Shown here piece by piece: positions 1-6,879 of a stretch of 64,000 bases of DNA. Under the pieces are notes generated by a model. That model was not told the origin of the DNA, ran no database searches, and saw nothing but the letters and a program-made list of their open reading frames with translations. This DNA is from a virus. The stretch is from positions 1-64,000 of IMG/VR virus record IMGVR_UViG_3300032213_001531; one strand, given 5' to 3'. The stretch's first letter is position 1, and each line of letters starts with the position of its first letter. The position numbers and the translations under genes are program-made.

Positions 1-147
1 ACACAAAGAGATTTAGCAGATATGACCTATGGAGTAGCAAATGCTGATCTGTTAATTAACGCTGATGAGAACCCTGCTATTCATAACTATTTAGTTAAGA
101 CAGAAGAATTTTTAAACGGCCTATGGGCAGAAGGGTACTTTGACTAA
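1..147 (+). CDS. hypothetical protein, 3' end only
   Basis: The reading frame is open from the first base to a TAA at 145-147, so the 5' end lies outside the window. The visible 48 residues end in GLWAEGYFD and match no family I recognise. The stop overlaps the next start as TAATG, which indicates translational coupling in a plus-strand operon of small genes. Confidence 0.6.
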   Translation, partial: TQRDLADMTYGVANADLLINADENPAIHNYLVKTEEFLNGLWAEGYFD

Positions 148-419
148 TGACATGGCTAGACGAACCTTGGCTTGAATGGTCTAACTCATGTTGGACTAAG
201 CATGAGTTTCTTTGTACTGAGTGTGATACTCTTATGGAGATTACTACTACTTGGAAAGATGAGTTTATTCCAATCCCCGCATGTCCGTGCCCTCACCAGG
301 CCATTGTTAAACTAAATGCACAGATACTACCAGGTTCTATCTATGCCTCATACCATAGCAATGTGACTGACATCACACCCACACCGCTTGTAAAAATCAA
401 CTCAAACCCCTATAATTAA
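147..419 (+). CDS. small hypothetical protein with zinc-ribbon-like cysteines
   Basis: A 90-residue protein begins at the ATG of a TAATG overlap with the preceding gene. A CTEC motif near residue 23 and a CPCPH motif near residue 46 could form one metal-binding site, a pattern of small phage zinc-ribbon proteins. The N-terminus is tryptophan-rich. I do not recognise a specific family. It is the first of many small cysteine-pair proteins in the plus-strand region. Confidence 0.65.
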   Translation: MTWLDEPWLEWSNSCWTKHEFLCTECDTLMEITTTWKDEFIPIPACPCPHQAIVKLNAQILPGSIYASYHSNVTDITPTPLVKINSNPYN

Positions 420-422
420 TAT

Positions 423-599
423 ATGGACCTAAAAACACTAACCGAATACATTCGTATTCATAAGATATCTTTACAACAAACTATGGAAGAAGCACAAGAG
501 GGTATTGAGATTCCCGATGATGAGTACTTTGAATCAGACTCTTTCTATATGGGAGCAATTGATACCTGTGATCATTTATTGAGGATTATCAATGAGTGA
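423..599 (+). CDS. small hypothetical protein (58 aa)
   Basis: This frame starts at ATG 423, four bases after the previous stop, and ends TGA 597-599, overlapping the next start by ATGAGTGA. The product is acidic and probably helical, with the pattern SLQQTMEEAQEG. It has no recognised domain. Tight spacing on both sides and a same-strand arrangement support it as a real gene. Confidence 0.6.
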   Translation: MDLKTLTEYIRIHKISLQQTMEEAQEGIEIPDDEYFESDSFYMGAIDTCDHLLRIINE

Positions 600-834
600 T
601 AAGTATCCCTTTATCCCCGAATATTTAACTACACAGTTAGAAGATCTATCTATGCCTTTAATTGATTTAATGCATGGCTGGCTTAAAGTAGAAATGCTGG
701 ATTGTCAAGAAGCTATGGAAGATAACGATGATAGATTTTTGCAGGGGTATATGGAGGCCTTGACAAATGCCTACTGTATGACCTATAATTTAAGTATAGA
801 CCGTGCTAACCTTGAAAGGACCCCACATGAATAA
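592..834 (+). CDS. small hypothetical protein (80 aa)
   Basis: An acidic 80-residue protein whose start overlaps the previous stop by 8 bases and whose stop overlaps the next start (ATGAATAA). I see no transmembrane segment, cysteine pair or recognised motif. It sits in the coupled plus-strand operon. Confidence 0.65.
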   Translation: MSDKYPFIPEYLTTQLEDLSMPLIDLMHGWLKVEMLDCQEAMEDNDDRFLQGYMEALTNAYCMTYNLSIDRANLERTPHE

Positions 835-1168
835 TTTTATTGAAATGGACTATGACAAATGGTTTGATACTTACAAACCAATCCCTAATCATATAGACAC
901 TAATGCTTCATTTAGCGATGGAGAGTATGGCTATATGTTTGAAACATATGGCGACGAACTCAAATTCATACAGGAGGCAGATGATTACATTGTTTGGACT
1001 TATGGTGATGGTGATGATGGAGGCACCTATATCTGGGCTGGCTATAGTTTTGTTAATCGTATTGGATATTTTATTACTGAACGGCCATGGGTAGAAGGTA
1101 CAGATGTTCAAGTTGAAGTTATCCAACGGTATGAGGATGAACTTGACGAGGATGAGGAAGAGGAGTAA
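827..1168 (+). CDS. acidic hypothetical protein (113 aa)
   Basis: I start this gene at ATG 827 rather than at an in-frame GTG at 803, because GAAAGGA lies five bases upstream of the ATG, a clear ribosome-binding site. The product ends in a strongly acidic tail of Asp and Glu (DELDEDEEEE). Such tails occur in phage inhibitors that mimic nucleic acid charge, but nothing here shows that function. No family is recognised. Confidence 0.65.
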   Translation: MNNFIEMDYDKWFDTYKPIPNHIDTNASFSDGEYGYMFETYGDELKFIQEADDYIVWTYGDGDDGGTYIWAGYSFVNRIGYFITERPWVEGTDVQVEVIQRYEDELDEDEEEE

Positions 1169-1177
1169 AATAGTAAT

Positions 1178-1477
1178 ATGAAACCCGAAGATAAAGATAA
1201 ACTAAACCAATGTCTAGATATTCTAGACTCAACCGACCTTGGCCTATCACTAGTGTGGCTATGGACATGGAGCACCATTAATAACATCTTAGATGACCCT
1301 GAGTGGAAAGCAACTGTTACACAGGATGACATGTGGCTATACCTCTGCGATGCCGTTAGCAATGGAGCAGGCTTCTCATTAGAGTATGGCGCTGAGCAAC
1401 ACCAAGAAGATGTTTTAGAATGGATGGCCAACCGTGGATACATATCAGACCCAAGCGATGATGATGACCAAGACTAA
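1178..1477 (+). CDS. hypothetical protein (99 aa) with acidic C-terminus
   Basis: The ATG is ten bases after the previous stop. The product is tryptophan-rich in the middle (SLVWLWTWS) and ends in SDDDDQD. No domain is recognised. Its 3' end overlaps the next gene, consistent with the operon. Confidence 0.65.
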   Translation: MKPEDKDKLNQCLDILDSTDLGLSLVWLWTWSTINNILDDPEWKATVTQDDMWLYLCDAVSNGAGFSLEYGAEQHQEDVLEWMANRGYISDPSDDDDQD

Positions 1478-1652
1478 TAGATTAGATAAGCGTTTATCTG
1501 AGTATACCTTTGATGAACTATGCGTTGCCATATGTGAATGGTGCAGGGACCCTGAGATGAATATGTCAGAGTACATGTGCCCTAACTGCTACAAAGATGA
1601 CGAACAGATCTGCGTTGAATGTTGCGGATGTTATGATGAGGAGAATGAGTAA
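1464..1652 (+). CDS. cysteine-rich zinc-binding-like small protein
   Basis: The open frame reaches back to a GTG at 1434, but ATG 1464 (MTKTNRLDK) overlaps only the last 14 bases of the preceding gene and fits the operon pattern better. The 62-residue product has CEWC, CPNC, CVEC and CGC groups, enough for one or two zinc sites. The stop overlaps the next start (TAATG). The function is unknown. Confidence 0.6.
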   Translation: MTKTNRLDKRLSEYTFDELCVAICEWCRDPEMNMSEYMCPNCYKDDEQICVECCGCYDEENE

Positions 1653-2026
1653 TGGGAGCAAGAATTAACTTTGTATTTAAAGATTCAGATCCTGCTGTAG
1701 GAGAGCCTGCAGCATATGTGGTCCTGTACTCACACTGGGGCCAAACAGATTGGCAACTTGATATTGCTGCAGCACTAACACATGCTCGTGTGCGTTGGTT
1801 TGACTCCTCATATGCTACCCGCATGATGATTAGTTATCTAATGCAACACAGTATATTAGAGGAGCACGGGTTTGGCATTTATGCTATAAATAACCAAGGC
1901 TCCATGGACTTAGGGGAACAGACAGTTGTTATTGACTTCACTAACAAAACTGTTACTGATAGTCACCCTGTTGAATTTAACGCATTTATTAATGCATATG
2001 CACCACATCTATCACTAACTAACTAA
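1652..2026 (+). CDS. hypothetical protein (124 aa)
   Basis: The ATG lies in a TAATG overlap with the previous stop. The product is a soluble mixed alpha/beta protein without cysteine pairs or membrane segments, and I do not recognise it. It precedes a gene that has its own strong Shine-Dalgarno site. Confidence 0.65.
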   Translation: MGARINFVFKDSDPAVGEPAAYVVLYSHWGQTDWQLDIAAALTHARVRWFDSSYATRMMISYLMQHSILEEHGFGIYAINNQGSMDLGEQTVVIDFTNKTVTDSHPVEFNAFINAYAPHLSLTN

Positions 2027-2036
2027 GGAGAAACAC

Positions 2037-2195
2037 ATGGCCAAGAAAGCAAAAGCAAAGACCGTCCCATACCTGGAAACATGGGATACCCGTTACGGTA
2101 AGTCTCAACGTATTGTACTTCGCAAGAATGGTAAGTTTGTTGACAATACCAGTCTTAGCGCTCTCAAGCAAGGGGAACGGGTCACCTCTCGCTAA
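2037..2195 (+). CDS. basic small hypothetical protein (52 aa)
   Basis: ATG 2037 is preceded by a strong Shine-Dalgarno sequence, AAGGAG, six bases upstream. The product begins with a lysine-rich stretch (MAKKAKAK) and continues with KSQRIVLRKNGKF, so it could bind nucleic acid. It is the last gene before a rho-independent terminator. No family is recognised. Confidence 0.65.
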   Translation: MAKKAKAKTVPYLETWDTRYGKSQRIVLRKNGKFVDNTSLSALKQGERVTSR

Positions 2196-2208
2196 TATAG
2201 GACAAGGG

Positions 2209-2242
2209 GGGCAGGCGTGGGGCTTGCCCTTCTTTCCTTTTT
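2209..2242 (+). terminator. rho-independent terminator
   Basis: GGGCAGGC (2209-2216) pairs over 8 bp with GCTTGCCC (2222-2229) around a GTGGG loop, followed by a T-rich run. It ends the first plus-strand operon. Its 3' arm also supplies the -35 element of the next promoter. Confidence 0.75.
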
Positions 2243-2252
2243 GCGGTACAAT
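2224..2252 (+). promoter_or_regulatory. sigma-70-like promoter overlapping a terminator
   Basis: TTGCCC (2224-2229), a 17-base spacer and TACAAT (2247-2252) lead into the gene at 2270. The -35 box is inside the 3' arm of the upstream terminator stem. Transcription would start near 2259 and give a short leader carrying GAGAGGGG. Confidence 0.55.
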
Positions 2253-2269
2253 AGAGAGAGAGGGGAAAC

Positions 2270-2527
2270 ATGACATTTTCTATACGCAAGTCAGGCGTAG
2301 GTACAAGTGAAGAGAAGATAGCACAAAAATTAAATATCATTGTCAGTGACCTCAATCTAAACTTAGAGCAGGTAGGAAAAATGATAGCACGAGTCTTACC
2401 TACTTTAACTTTTAATAGAGTTATGGTAGTATTAGAGAGTGCCCAAGCAGAACGAGAAAAAATAATTAACGAACCAAGAATAGACCACGATTACAGGGAC
2501 TGGAGAAATCATGATTGGGAAAACTAA
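2270..2527 (+). CDS. hypothetical protein (85 aa)
   Basis: It starts at ATG 2270 with GAGAGGGG four bases upstream, downstream of its own promoter. The product is charged and probably helical, and ends in a WRNHDWEN segment rich in Trp, Asp and His. No domain is recognised. It overlaps the next gene by 17 bases. Confidence 0.65.
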   Translation: MTFSIRKSGVGTSEEKIAQKLNIIVSDLNLNLEQVGKMIARVLPTLTFNRVMVVLESAQAEREKIINEPRIDHDYRDWRNHDWEN

Positions 2528-2798
2528 AAAAATAGGCAAGGTACAAGTCCTAGCCTTTTTATGGGAACACAACTTAGAGATTGACAGTGCTTACTTACCA
2601 CCTGAGTTCTTTCAGCAATATGAAGATGTTCTTGAACTATGTAAAATGATTGCTGTTGATTGGGCTAAGCCTACTAAAAACTCTCAAGAAATTATTGACT
2701 ATGTTTGGAATGTGTTCTGCGAAATGCGTGACCTTGACCCTAAAGATGAATATGAAAACATTGAGGCATTTTTCAAGGTACAGGAAGTAATTGAATGA
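2511..2798 (+). CDS. hypothetical protein (95 aa)
   Basis: An acidic, probably all-helical protein. Its stop overlaps the start of the next gene by ATGA. The pattern of aromatic and acidic residues loosely resembles that of the following gene, but the similarity is too weak to call them paralogues. The function is unknown. Confidence 0.65.
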   Translation: MIGKTKKIGKVQVLAFLWEHNLEIDSAYLPPEFFQQYEDVLELCKMIAVDWAKPTKNSQEIIDYVWNVFCEMRDLDPKDEYENIEAFFKVQEVIE

Positions 2799-3088
2799 AC
2801 ATAGAGTTTGAGAATCAGTGCGCTATCCTTGGCCAGCTTTGGATTGATTTCAGGGATGATGAAGAGATGAGCATGTTCATGGAGTATAACGACCTTGGTT
2901 TGCCTATGGCATATCTTATTGCTAATGAATTGGTTACTCCTACACCCTTGTCTGAAAAGTATATTGAGGAAACCTTTGACCTGTTCCTTGCCGCAATGAA
3001 TATAACAGATGAAGAGTTAGAAGGCGTTGACAATCTAACAGCCTTATTAGACATTGCCTATGAGAAAAAGATAGACGATCCCGAATAA
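2795..3088 (+). CDS. acidic hypothetical protein (97 aa)
   Basis: This ATGA-coupled protein is rich in Asp, Glu and Leu (EELEGVDNLTALLDIAY) and probably helical. It is the last gene before the long non-coding origin-like region. No family is recognised. Confidence 0.65.
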   Translation: MNIEFENQCAILGQLWIDFRDDEEMSMFMEYNDLGLPMAYLIANELVTPTPLSEKYIEETFDLFLAAMNITDEELEGVDNLTALLDIAYEKKIDDPE

Positions 3089-3546
3089 GGATTTTCGAAA
3101 TTTATTTTTAAAAACAATCTATTACGAACTCTTAAAAAATAGCCCAGCTTTTGGAGTAACATTTTCCAAACCAAGGTATTACGAACCTCTCTAAAAAATC
3201 GCCAGGATTCTAGCATATCAAACCTTATATGTCAAATGCTCTATCAAACCTTATATCAGATAAACAATTGTTTGTCAAGGATATAGGGGTTTGTTTATAT
3301 ATAGGGGTATTACGAACTCTCTTATAAGTCCCCCGCTTTTTACGATGTCTAATTATCCTGTCAGACGCCCCAGGCCAGGGGATAAAGAACATCATCTGAT
3401 ACCCAAACACCCCTATATAAAACACTATATATAAAACAATAACTTTCTTTTATTTTATTTAATTTTATAAAACCTTTATATATTTTTATTACGAATATCA
3501 CACAAATTTCACAGAAATTGTCATACTATTTTGGTACAAAATATAC

Positions 3547-3575
3547 TTGACAAACACTAATGTTTGGTATATAAT
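3547..3575 (+). promoter_or_regulatory. consensus promoter inside origin region
   Basis: TTGACA (3547-3552), a 17-base spacer and TATAAT (3570-3575) form a perfect sigma-70-type promoter. No long ORF follows, so it may drive an origin transcript or primer RNA. Confidence 0.6.
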
Positions 3576-3603
3576 GCGCTATCCAGCTATGGGGATATAA
3601 GGT

Positions 3604-3632
3604 TTGACAAAGGTTTGAATATGTGGTATAAG
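3604..3632 (+). promoter_or_regulatory. second promoter inside origin region
   Basis: TTGACA (3604-3609), a 17-base spacer and TATAAG (3627-3632) form another good promoter 57 bases downstream of the first. The only following frame is a 33-codon ORF without other support, so a non-coding transcript is more likely. Confidence 0.45.
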
Positions 3633-3757
3633 TGTTTGATATGGGGCTATGGGGTTTGGCACATTACGACGCCCCTCTTAAAAATGTTCTATACTCCACT
3701 ATCCTCCACTTCGCTCCACTTAAACCTTGTCTAATAATATAATCAGTAACATATTTC

Positions 3758-3832
3758 TGTGGATAAACATGTGGATAACTATCAAACCACCTATCAAATA
3801 TCTGTGGATAACTCTATAAAACCTGTGGATAA
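3758..3832 (-). promoter_or_regulatory. four DnaA boxes (TTATCCACA)
   Basis: Four exact copies of the consensus DnaA box TTATCCACA, read on the minus strand, lie at 3758-3766, 3770-3778, 3803-3811 and 3824-3832. Their start-to-start spacings of 12, 33 and 21 bases are close to multiples of a helical turn. They strongly suggest host DnaA binding, either for initiation or to titrate DnaA. Confidence 0.85.
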
Positions 3833-3852
3833 CTTTTTGCACGGAACCTATA

Positions 3853-3881
3853 TTGACAAACAATCCTATCTCCGCTATAAT
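3853..3881 (+). promoter_or_regulatory. leaderless-type promoter for gene at 3888
   Basis: TTGACA (3853-3858), a 17-base spacer and TATAAT (3876-3881) end exactly six bases before ATG 3888. Transcription would start at or next to the A of the start codon, leaving no room for a Shine-Dalgarno site. Confidence 0.75.
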
Positions 3882-3887
3882 TAGATT

Positions 3888-4031
3888 ATGAACATATATA
3901 AAATCTCGCTACTAGAATATGCCAGAGCATTTGATCTTGAGGTCTTTGCTGATAATGAAGAAGAAGCCAGAGCTATGGCATTAAGAGAAGAACCTGATAT
4001 GAACATTACTAAGGTTGTTTGTTTGACATGA
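3888..4031 (+). CDS. small hypothetical protein (47 aa)
   Basis: It has a perfect promoter whose -10 box ends six bases before the ATG, which makes a leaderless mRNA likely. The 47-residue product has an acidic, alanine-rich helix (DNEEEARAMALREEP). Its TGA overlaps the next ATG. No family is recognised. Confidence 0.65.
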   Translation: MNIYKISLLEYARAFDLEVFADNEEEARAMALREEPDMNITKVVCLT

Positions 4032-4147
4032 CACACGAGTGTAACTATGAATTAGACCTTGATGGTTCTATCACATGTACAGTCTGTGGGGCTATGGATG
4101 ATGATATGGACAATAGTATGTTTGAGACTCAAGTAGACTTTGAATAG
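4028..4147 (+). CDS. tiny zinc-motif protein (39 aa)
   Basis: This protein is translationally coupled to the previous gene by an ATGA overlap. Residue C5 and a CTVC motif provide three cysteines for a possible metal site, and the C-terminal half is acidic. It is part of a set of very small cysteine-pair proteins. The function is unknown. Confidence 0.6.
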   Translation: MTHECNYELDLDGSITCTVCGAMDDDMDNSMFETQVDFE

Positions 4148-4178
4148 GTATTTACTATAGGGGTAATGGGGCTTTTCT

Positions 4179-4970
4179 TTACTTACCCTGCAATTTTATG
4201 ATCATATTTATTGCCTCTATGAGTAGATGCCTATTCTCTTCAAGCATTAAAGTTCCACCCAGTCTTGGATTAGCTTCAAATAATATAGCTTTTCCATCAA
4301 ACATCTTATAATTAAAGGTAATAGGTCCGCTGTAGTTGGATATCTTGACTATTTGTTTGAATAAGGCTATGGTATCTTCATCAGGATGATATTCTTTACC
4401 CCCTGGCTCACCACCGCATTTAATGGTTGGACTGGTTATCTTTGACCATTGTAAGGATCTATGCCAAAAAACCTCTCCATCCTTACAGATCATCCATGTA
4501 GCAGGCTCAAACTCTGTAGGGATATACTTTTCAAGTATATAAGGTTGACCTTTAAACATTGATCTAGATAGGTATATGTTTAGTTTTTCTACTCCATTTA
4601 TCAAGTACACACCTTGGCCTTTTACCAAGTCAGTTCTCTTTAAGATTACAGGGAACTCAACATCTTCAACAGTGTAGTCTTTTGCATAGTTGTCTATTCC
4701 ATTTGATTTTAGAAAATCCTTAAACTGTCTTTTGTCCCTAAAAATCTTAATGGTTTCATTATCAGGCTTAAGACATTCAAATGGGCAGTTTGCTATATCG
4801 TCTTCCTGTAAAGGGATTACGATCTTATCTTCAATACAGCCAATTATATCGTTATCAAGGGTAACTAAAGCATATGGCGCTCCATCTATATTAGGCCAAA
4901 GGTTAGAGTCTTCCTTTAGAGCTTCTCTCCATTTTGTTACAGGGTTTCCATATAGAATTATAGTAGTCAT
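4179..4970 (-). CDS. ATP-grasp family ligase
   Basis: This 263-residue protein shows ATP-grasp landmarks in order: FPVILK near residue 108 (nucleotide-binding lysine), ILEKYIP near 146, and FEANPRLGGT near 235 (the magnesium/ATP-binding Asn and following loop). ATP-grasp enzymes join a carboxylate to an amine or thiol through an acyl phosphate; the substrate cannot be told here. An in-frame ATG at 4979 overlaps a TATAAT box (4978-4983). I therefore prefer the ATG at 4970, which sits seven bases after the box and fits the leaderless pattern. It is transcribed divergently from the 2OG oxygenase at 5088. Confidence 0.85.
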   Translation of the reverse strand: MTTIILYGNPVTKWREALKEDSNLWPNIDGAPYALVTLDNDIIGCIEDKIVIPLQEDDIANCPFECLKPDNETIKIFRDKRQFKDFLKSNGIDNYAKDYTVEDVEFPVILKRTDLVKGQGVYLINGVEKLNIYLSRSMFKGQPYILEKYIPTEFEPATWMICKDGEVFWHRSLQWSKITSPTIKCGGEPGGKEYHPDEDTIALFKQIVKISNYSGPITFNYKMFDGKAILFEANPRLGGTLMLEENRHLLIEAINMIIKLQGK

Positions 4971-5087
4971 GTGTTTCATTATATAATAGGTTTTTATCCC
5001 CTGGAATATTAACCGATATTGCCCGTGTCGGGCATGGGATGGTTTAAACGCCTCTATTTTCGCCGAACTTTAAGATATAATAGAGAT

Positions 5088-5837
5088 ATGAATATACAAA
5101 GACTGCCTGGCAATATGCTATACATTGAAGATGCTTTTCCTCAGCATAAAGAATTTTTAGCAGCAATTGAAGAACAAGACTCTAAAGGTGATCTTGAAGG
5201 TATAATTCCTCAATGGAAAAAATGGTTAGATGGATCCCCGATTAGGGCTGATATTGAATTTGGTTGGGATACTGTATTTATTGAAGATGATGACTACTGG
5301 CGTGGTCAGGTAAAAAATTTAGATTGGGATCTTACACTTAATTATATGAATAATAGGTGGCCAAGAATTGAAGTAGATTACGATGATGCTCATACACAAG
5401 CCTACAAGATTATTGAAATGATTGATAAGCCTTATTTAGCATCTTTAGACATTTGGTATAAAGAGTTTAATCAGAAACCACTTAAATATGTATCTAAAAA
5501 TTATTGCATTAAAAAGTATAGAATTGGTGGAGGGTTAGCCCCCCATGTAGATAGAAATTTAGATAACCCTAGTGATCAGATGGACTGGACAGCTTTAATT
5601 TATCTTAATGATGATTACGAGGGTGGTGAATTATTTTTTCCAGATCTTGATGTAACCCTGAAACCCTCTGCTGGAAGTATATTAATATTTCCATGTGAAA
5701 ACTCTCATATGGTGCATCATATTACTGCAGGAAATAAATATTTTATATTTATGTATATTCATACTAAGTATGGTATTTCTACTGCTTTAAATGAAAAATA
5801 CACGGAGCTATACAGACAAATTGATCTGCTACAATAG
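5088..5837 (+). CDS. 2-oxoglutarate/Fe(II)-dependent oxygenase (prolyl 4-hydroxylase-like)
   Basis: The 249-residue product carries the double-stranded beta-helix signature: H153-x-D155 (PHVD), the core strand TALIYLNDDYEGGELFF typical of prolyl 4-hydroxylase-like enzymes, distal H207 and K217 ten residues later for the 2-oxoglutarate carboxylate. All iron and cosubstrate residues appear intact, so it is probably active, and the likely reaction is hydroxylation of a protein or small molecule. TATAAT (5076-5081) ends six bases before ATG 5088, so I reject longer upstream starts. It faces the ATP-grasp gene divergently. Confidence 0.88.
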   Translation: MNIQRLPGNMLYIEDAFPQHKEFLAAIEEQDSKGDLEGIIPQWKKWLDGSPIRADIEFGWDTVFIEDDDYWRGQVKNLDWDLTLNYMNNRWPRIEVDYDDAHTQAYKIIEMIDKPYLASLDIWYKEFNQKPLKYVSKNYCIKKYRIGGGLAPHVDRNLDNPSDQMDWTALIYLNDDYEGGELFFPDLDVTLKPSAGSILIFPCENSHMVHHITAGNKYFIFMYIHTKYGISTALNEKYTELYRQIDLLQ

Positions 5838-5841
5838 ATAT

Positions 5842-5973
5842 ATGCCTACACTAAAAGAAAAATGCTTCTACTGCGATAAGCCAGCAGAGTACAATGACCT
5901 TGTCAAAGTAGGCTTAGTATACTCTATGTCAAGCGTATGTAAGGGTCATTTAAGAATGGGGCTATCATCTTAA
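5842..5973 (+). CDS. tiny zinc-motif protein (43 aa)
   Basis: ATG 5842 follows a TACAAT box (5830-5835) by six bases. The product has CFYC plus a later Cys and His (VCKGH), enough for one zinc site. The last 31 bases overlap a second frame (5943-6158) that lacks a start codon of its own, so this gene may be extended by frameshifting. Confidence 0.6.
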   Translation: MPTLKEKCFYCDKPAEYNDLVKVGLVYSMSSVCKGHLRMGLSS

Positions 5974-6158
5974 CTTTATTATCTATAGCTGTTACTTGGT
6001 ACATTACTAAGGTTTATTATTCTAAGTCCCCGTTTTTTAAAATAGATGAACTATCAGACTATGGGCTATCTCAATCTCAATGTGCAAAATGTTCTCAATA
6101 TATAATTATAGGTGATGAGCATATAAGAACTCCATTTTACTGTCTGGCATGTAGATGA
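5943..6158 (+). CDS. start-less ORF: membrane segment plus zinc ribbon
   Basis: After a stop at 5940-5942 this frame stays open for 71 codons and reads as a hydrophobic segment (AIILTLLSIAVTW) followed by CAKC and CLAC pairs, so it looks like a real membrane-anchored zinc ribbon. It contains no ATG, GTG or TTG. It ends ATGA-coupled to the next gene. It overlaps the end of the 43-residue zinc gene in the -1 frame, so expression by -1 frameshift at a TTTAAGA-like site near 5949 is possible. A non-canonical start or a sequence error are alternatives. Confidence 0.45.
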   Translation, partial: GSFKNGAIILTLLSIAVTWYITKVYYSKSPFFKIDELSDYGLSQSQCAKCSQYIIIGDEHIRTPFYCLACR

Positions 6159-6418
6159 AGAAACCTGATTGGTTTATATTAGCCGATGCTGACAAACCTT
6201 TAGATCCTGTATCATCTCATATACCATTTGGTGTTATATCCTTTATACTGGTTATAGCTATTGTTGCGGTATTTTTCTTTTACCCCGCAAATTCTCCAAC
6301 ACCTGCAAAGATTAAAGCTCCAGTTGAGACTATACAAACCCCTATCCTTCCTGAGTTTACAGAAGACATAACTCCAGTATTTGAAGATGAATATGAGGAT
6401 AAAGAAGATGACGACTGA
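6155..6418 (+). CDS. single-pass membrane protein, acidic tail
   Basis: ATG 6155 overlaps the preceding stop (ATGA). A transmembrane helix spans about residues 25-45 (ISFILVIAIVAVFFFY), followed by a proline-rich stretch and a very acidic C-terminus (EYEDKEDDD). No family is recognised. The topology suggests a short N-terminal and a longer C-terminal domain on opposite sides of the membrane. Confidence 0.65.
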   Translation: MKKPDWFILADADKPLDPVSSHIPFGVISFILVIAIVAVFFFYPANSPTPAKIKAPVETIQTPILPEFTEDITPVFEDEYEDKEDDD

Positions 6419-6551
6419 TTGTAGACCAACACGATTTGTTCTTTGTTGTGTATGCAGTAAGCCTCATGCTTCTCAAGCAAGAAGAGATGGCATGTACTGT
6501 GTAGATTGTTATAAGTCTATTGTCTTGACTTCCCCGCCACAAATAGGGTAG
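6408..6551 (+). CDS. tiny zinc-ribbon protein (47 aa)
   Basis: ATG 6408 overlaps the previous gene by 11 bases. The product has CCVC and CVDC pairs separated by about 16 residues, a classic two-knuckle zinc ribbon. The promoter of the next gene lies inside its 3' end. The function is unknown. Confidence 0.65.
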   Translation: MTTDCRPTRFVLCCVCSKPHASQARRDGMYCVDCYKSIVLTSPPQIG

Positions 6552-6554
6552 ACT
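6525..6554 (+). promoter_or_regulatory. leaderless-type promoter for gene at 6561
   Basis: TTGACT (6525-6530), an 18-base spacer and TAGACT (6549-6554) end six bases before ATG 6561. Confidence 0.65.
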
Positions 6555-6560
6555 TAGTAT

Positions 6561-6770
6561 ATGAACAACGTAAATTTTGATGTGCCTATTTCAATGTATA
6601 TATTTGAAAGTTGTATTTCTTGTGGTAAGTTTATAAGAACAAAAGATAAGCAAAGGCTTATCTTGTTTATGTATGACCACTATGGGCAAGATGGTATTAA
6701 GAATTGTAGTAAGAAATGGTATGGAGAATTTGTTTATACCCTATTAAATTGGAAGTATAGAAATTATTAA
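6561..6770 (+). CDS. small hypothetical protein (69 aa)
   Basis: It starts at ATG 6561, six bases after TAGACT, as a leaderless gene. The product has a single CISC pair near residue 14 and is rich in aromatic residues toward the end (WYGEFVYTLLNWKYRNY). No family is recognised. A second, start-less frame with cysteine pairs follows and overlaps its end. Confidence 0.65.
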   Translation: MNNVNFDVPISMYIFESCISCGKFIRTKDKQRLILFMYDHYGQDGIKNCSKKWYGEFVYTLLNWKYRNY

Positions 6771-6774
6771 AAAC

Positions 6775-6879
6775 GAGTGTCCAAAATGTGAGATGAGCAA
6801 TAAAGATCCTTTGTATTGGGAGCTTCATCAAACTATGACAGATGGCAGAATTTGGTGTGCTTATGGTAAAAGAGTGTAG
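6775..6879 (+). CDS. possible start-less zinc-motif ORF
   Basis: The frame reads ECPKCEM and later WCAYGKRV before TAG 6877-6879. It has no ATG, GTG or TTG before the CxxC; an internal ATG at 6802 would remove the motif. It follows and overlaps the 69-residue gene in the +1 frame. It may be a frameshift extension, a fragment, or chance. Confidence 0.3.
   Translation, partial: ECPKCEMSNKDPLYWELHQTMTDGRIWCAYGKRV

Larger units (their letters stand above)
3121..3669 (+). repeat. ATTACGA iteron-like direct repeats (5 copies)
   Basis: ATTACGA occurs in the same orientation at 3121, 3178, 3309, 3488 and 3663. In most copies it extends to a longer unit of the form TATTACGAAC, then CTCT, then an A-rich stretch. 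The unit count and shared strand fit initiator-protein binding iterons. No phage replication initiator is obvious nearby. Confidence 0.7.
3089..3887. other. non-coding, origin-like region
   Basis: About 800 bases contain no convincing gene. The stretch is very AT-rich, especially 3421-3490, and holds five ATTACGA-centred repeats, two copies of a CAAACCTTATAT repeat (3216-3230 and 3242-3256), two internal consensus promoters and four DnaA boxes at its right end. Iterons, an AT-rich unwinding tract and clustered DnaA boxes are the usual parts of a bacterial-type replication origin. Origin function is inference from these elements. Confidence 0.7.

Noticed and set aside
3640-3741. 33-codon ORF after the second origin promoter
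   Set aside because: It is short, lacks a ribosome-binding site and reads through repeats of the origin region; a non-coding transcript is more likely.
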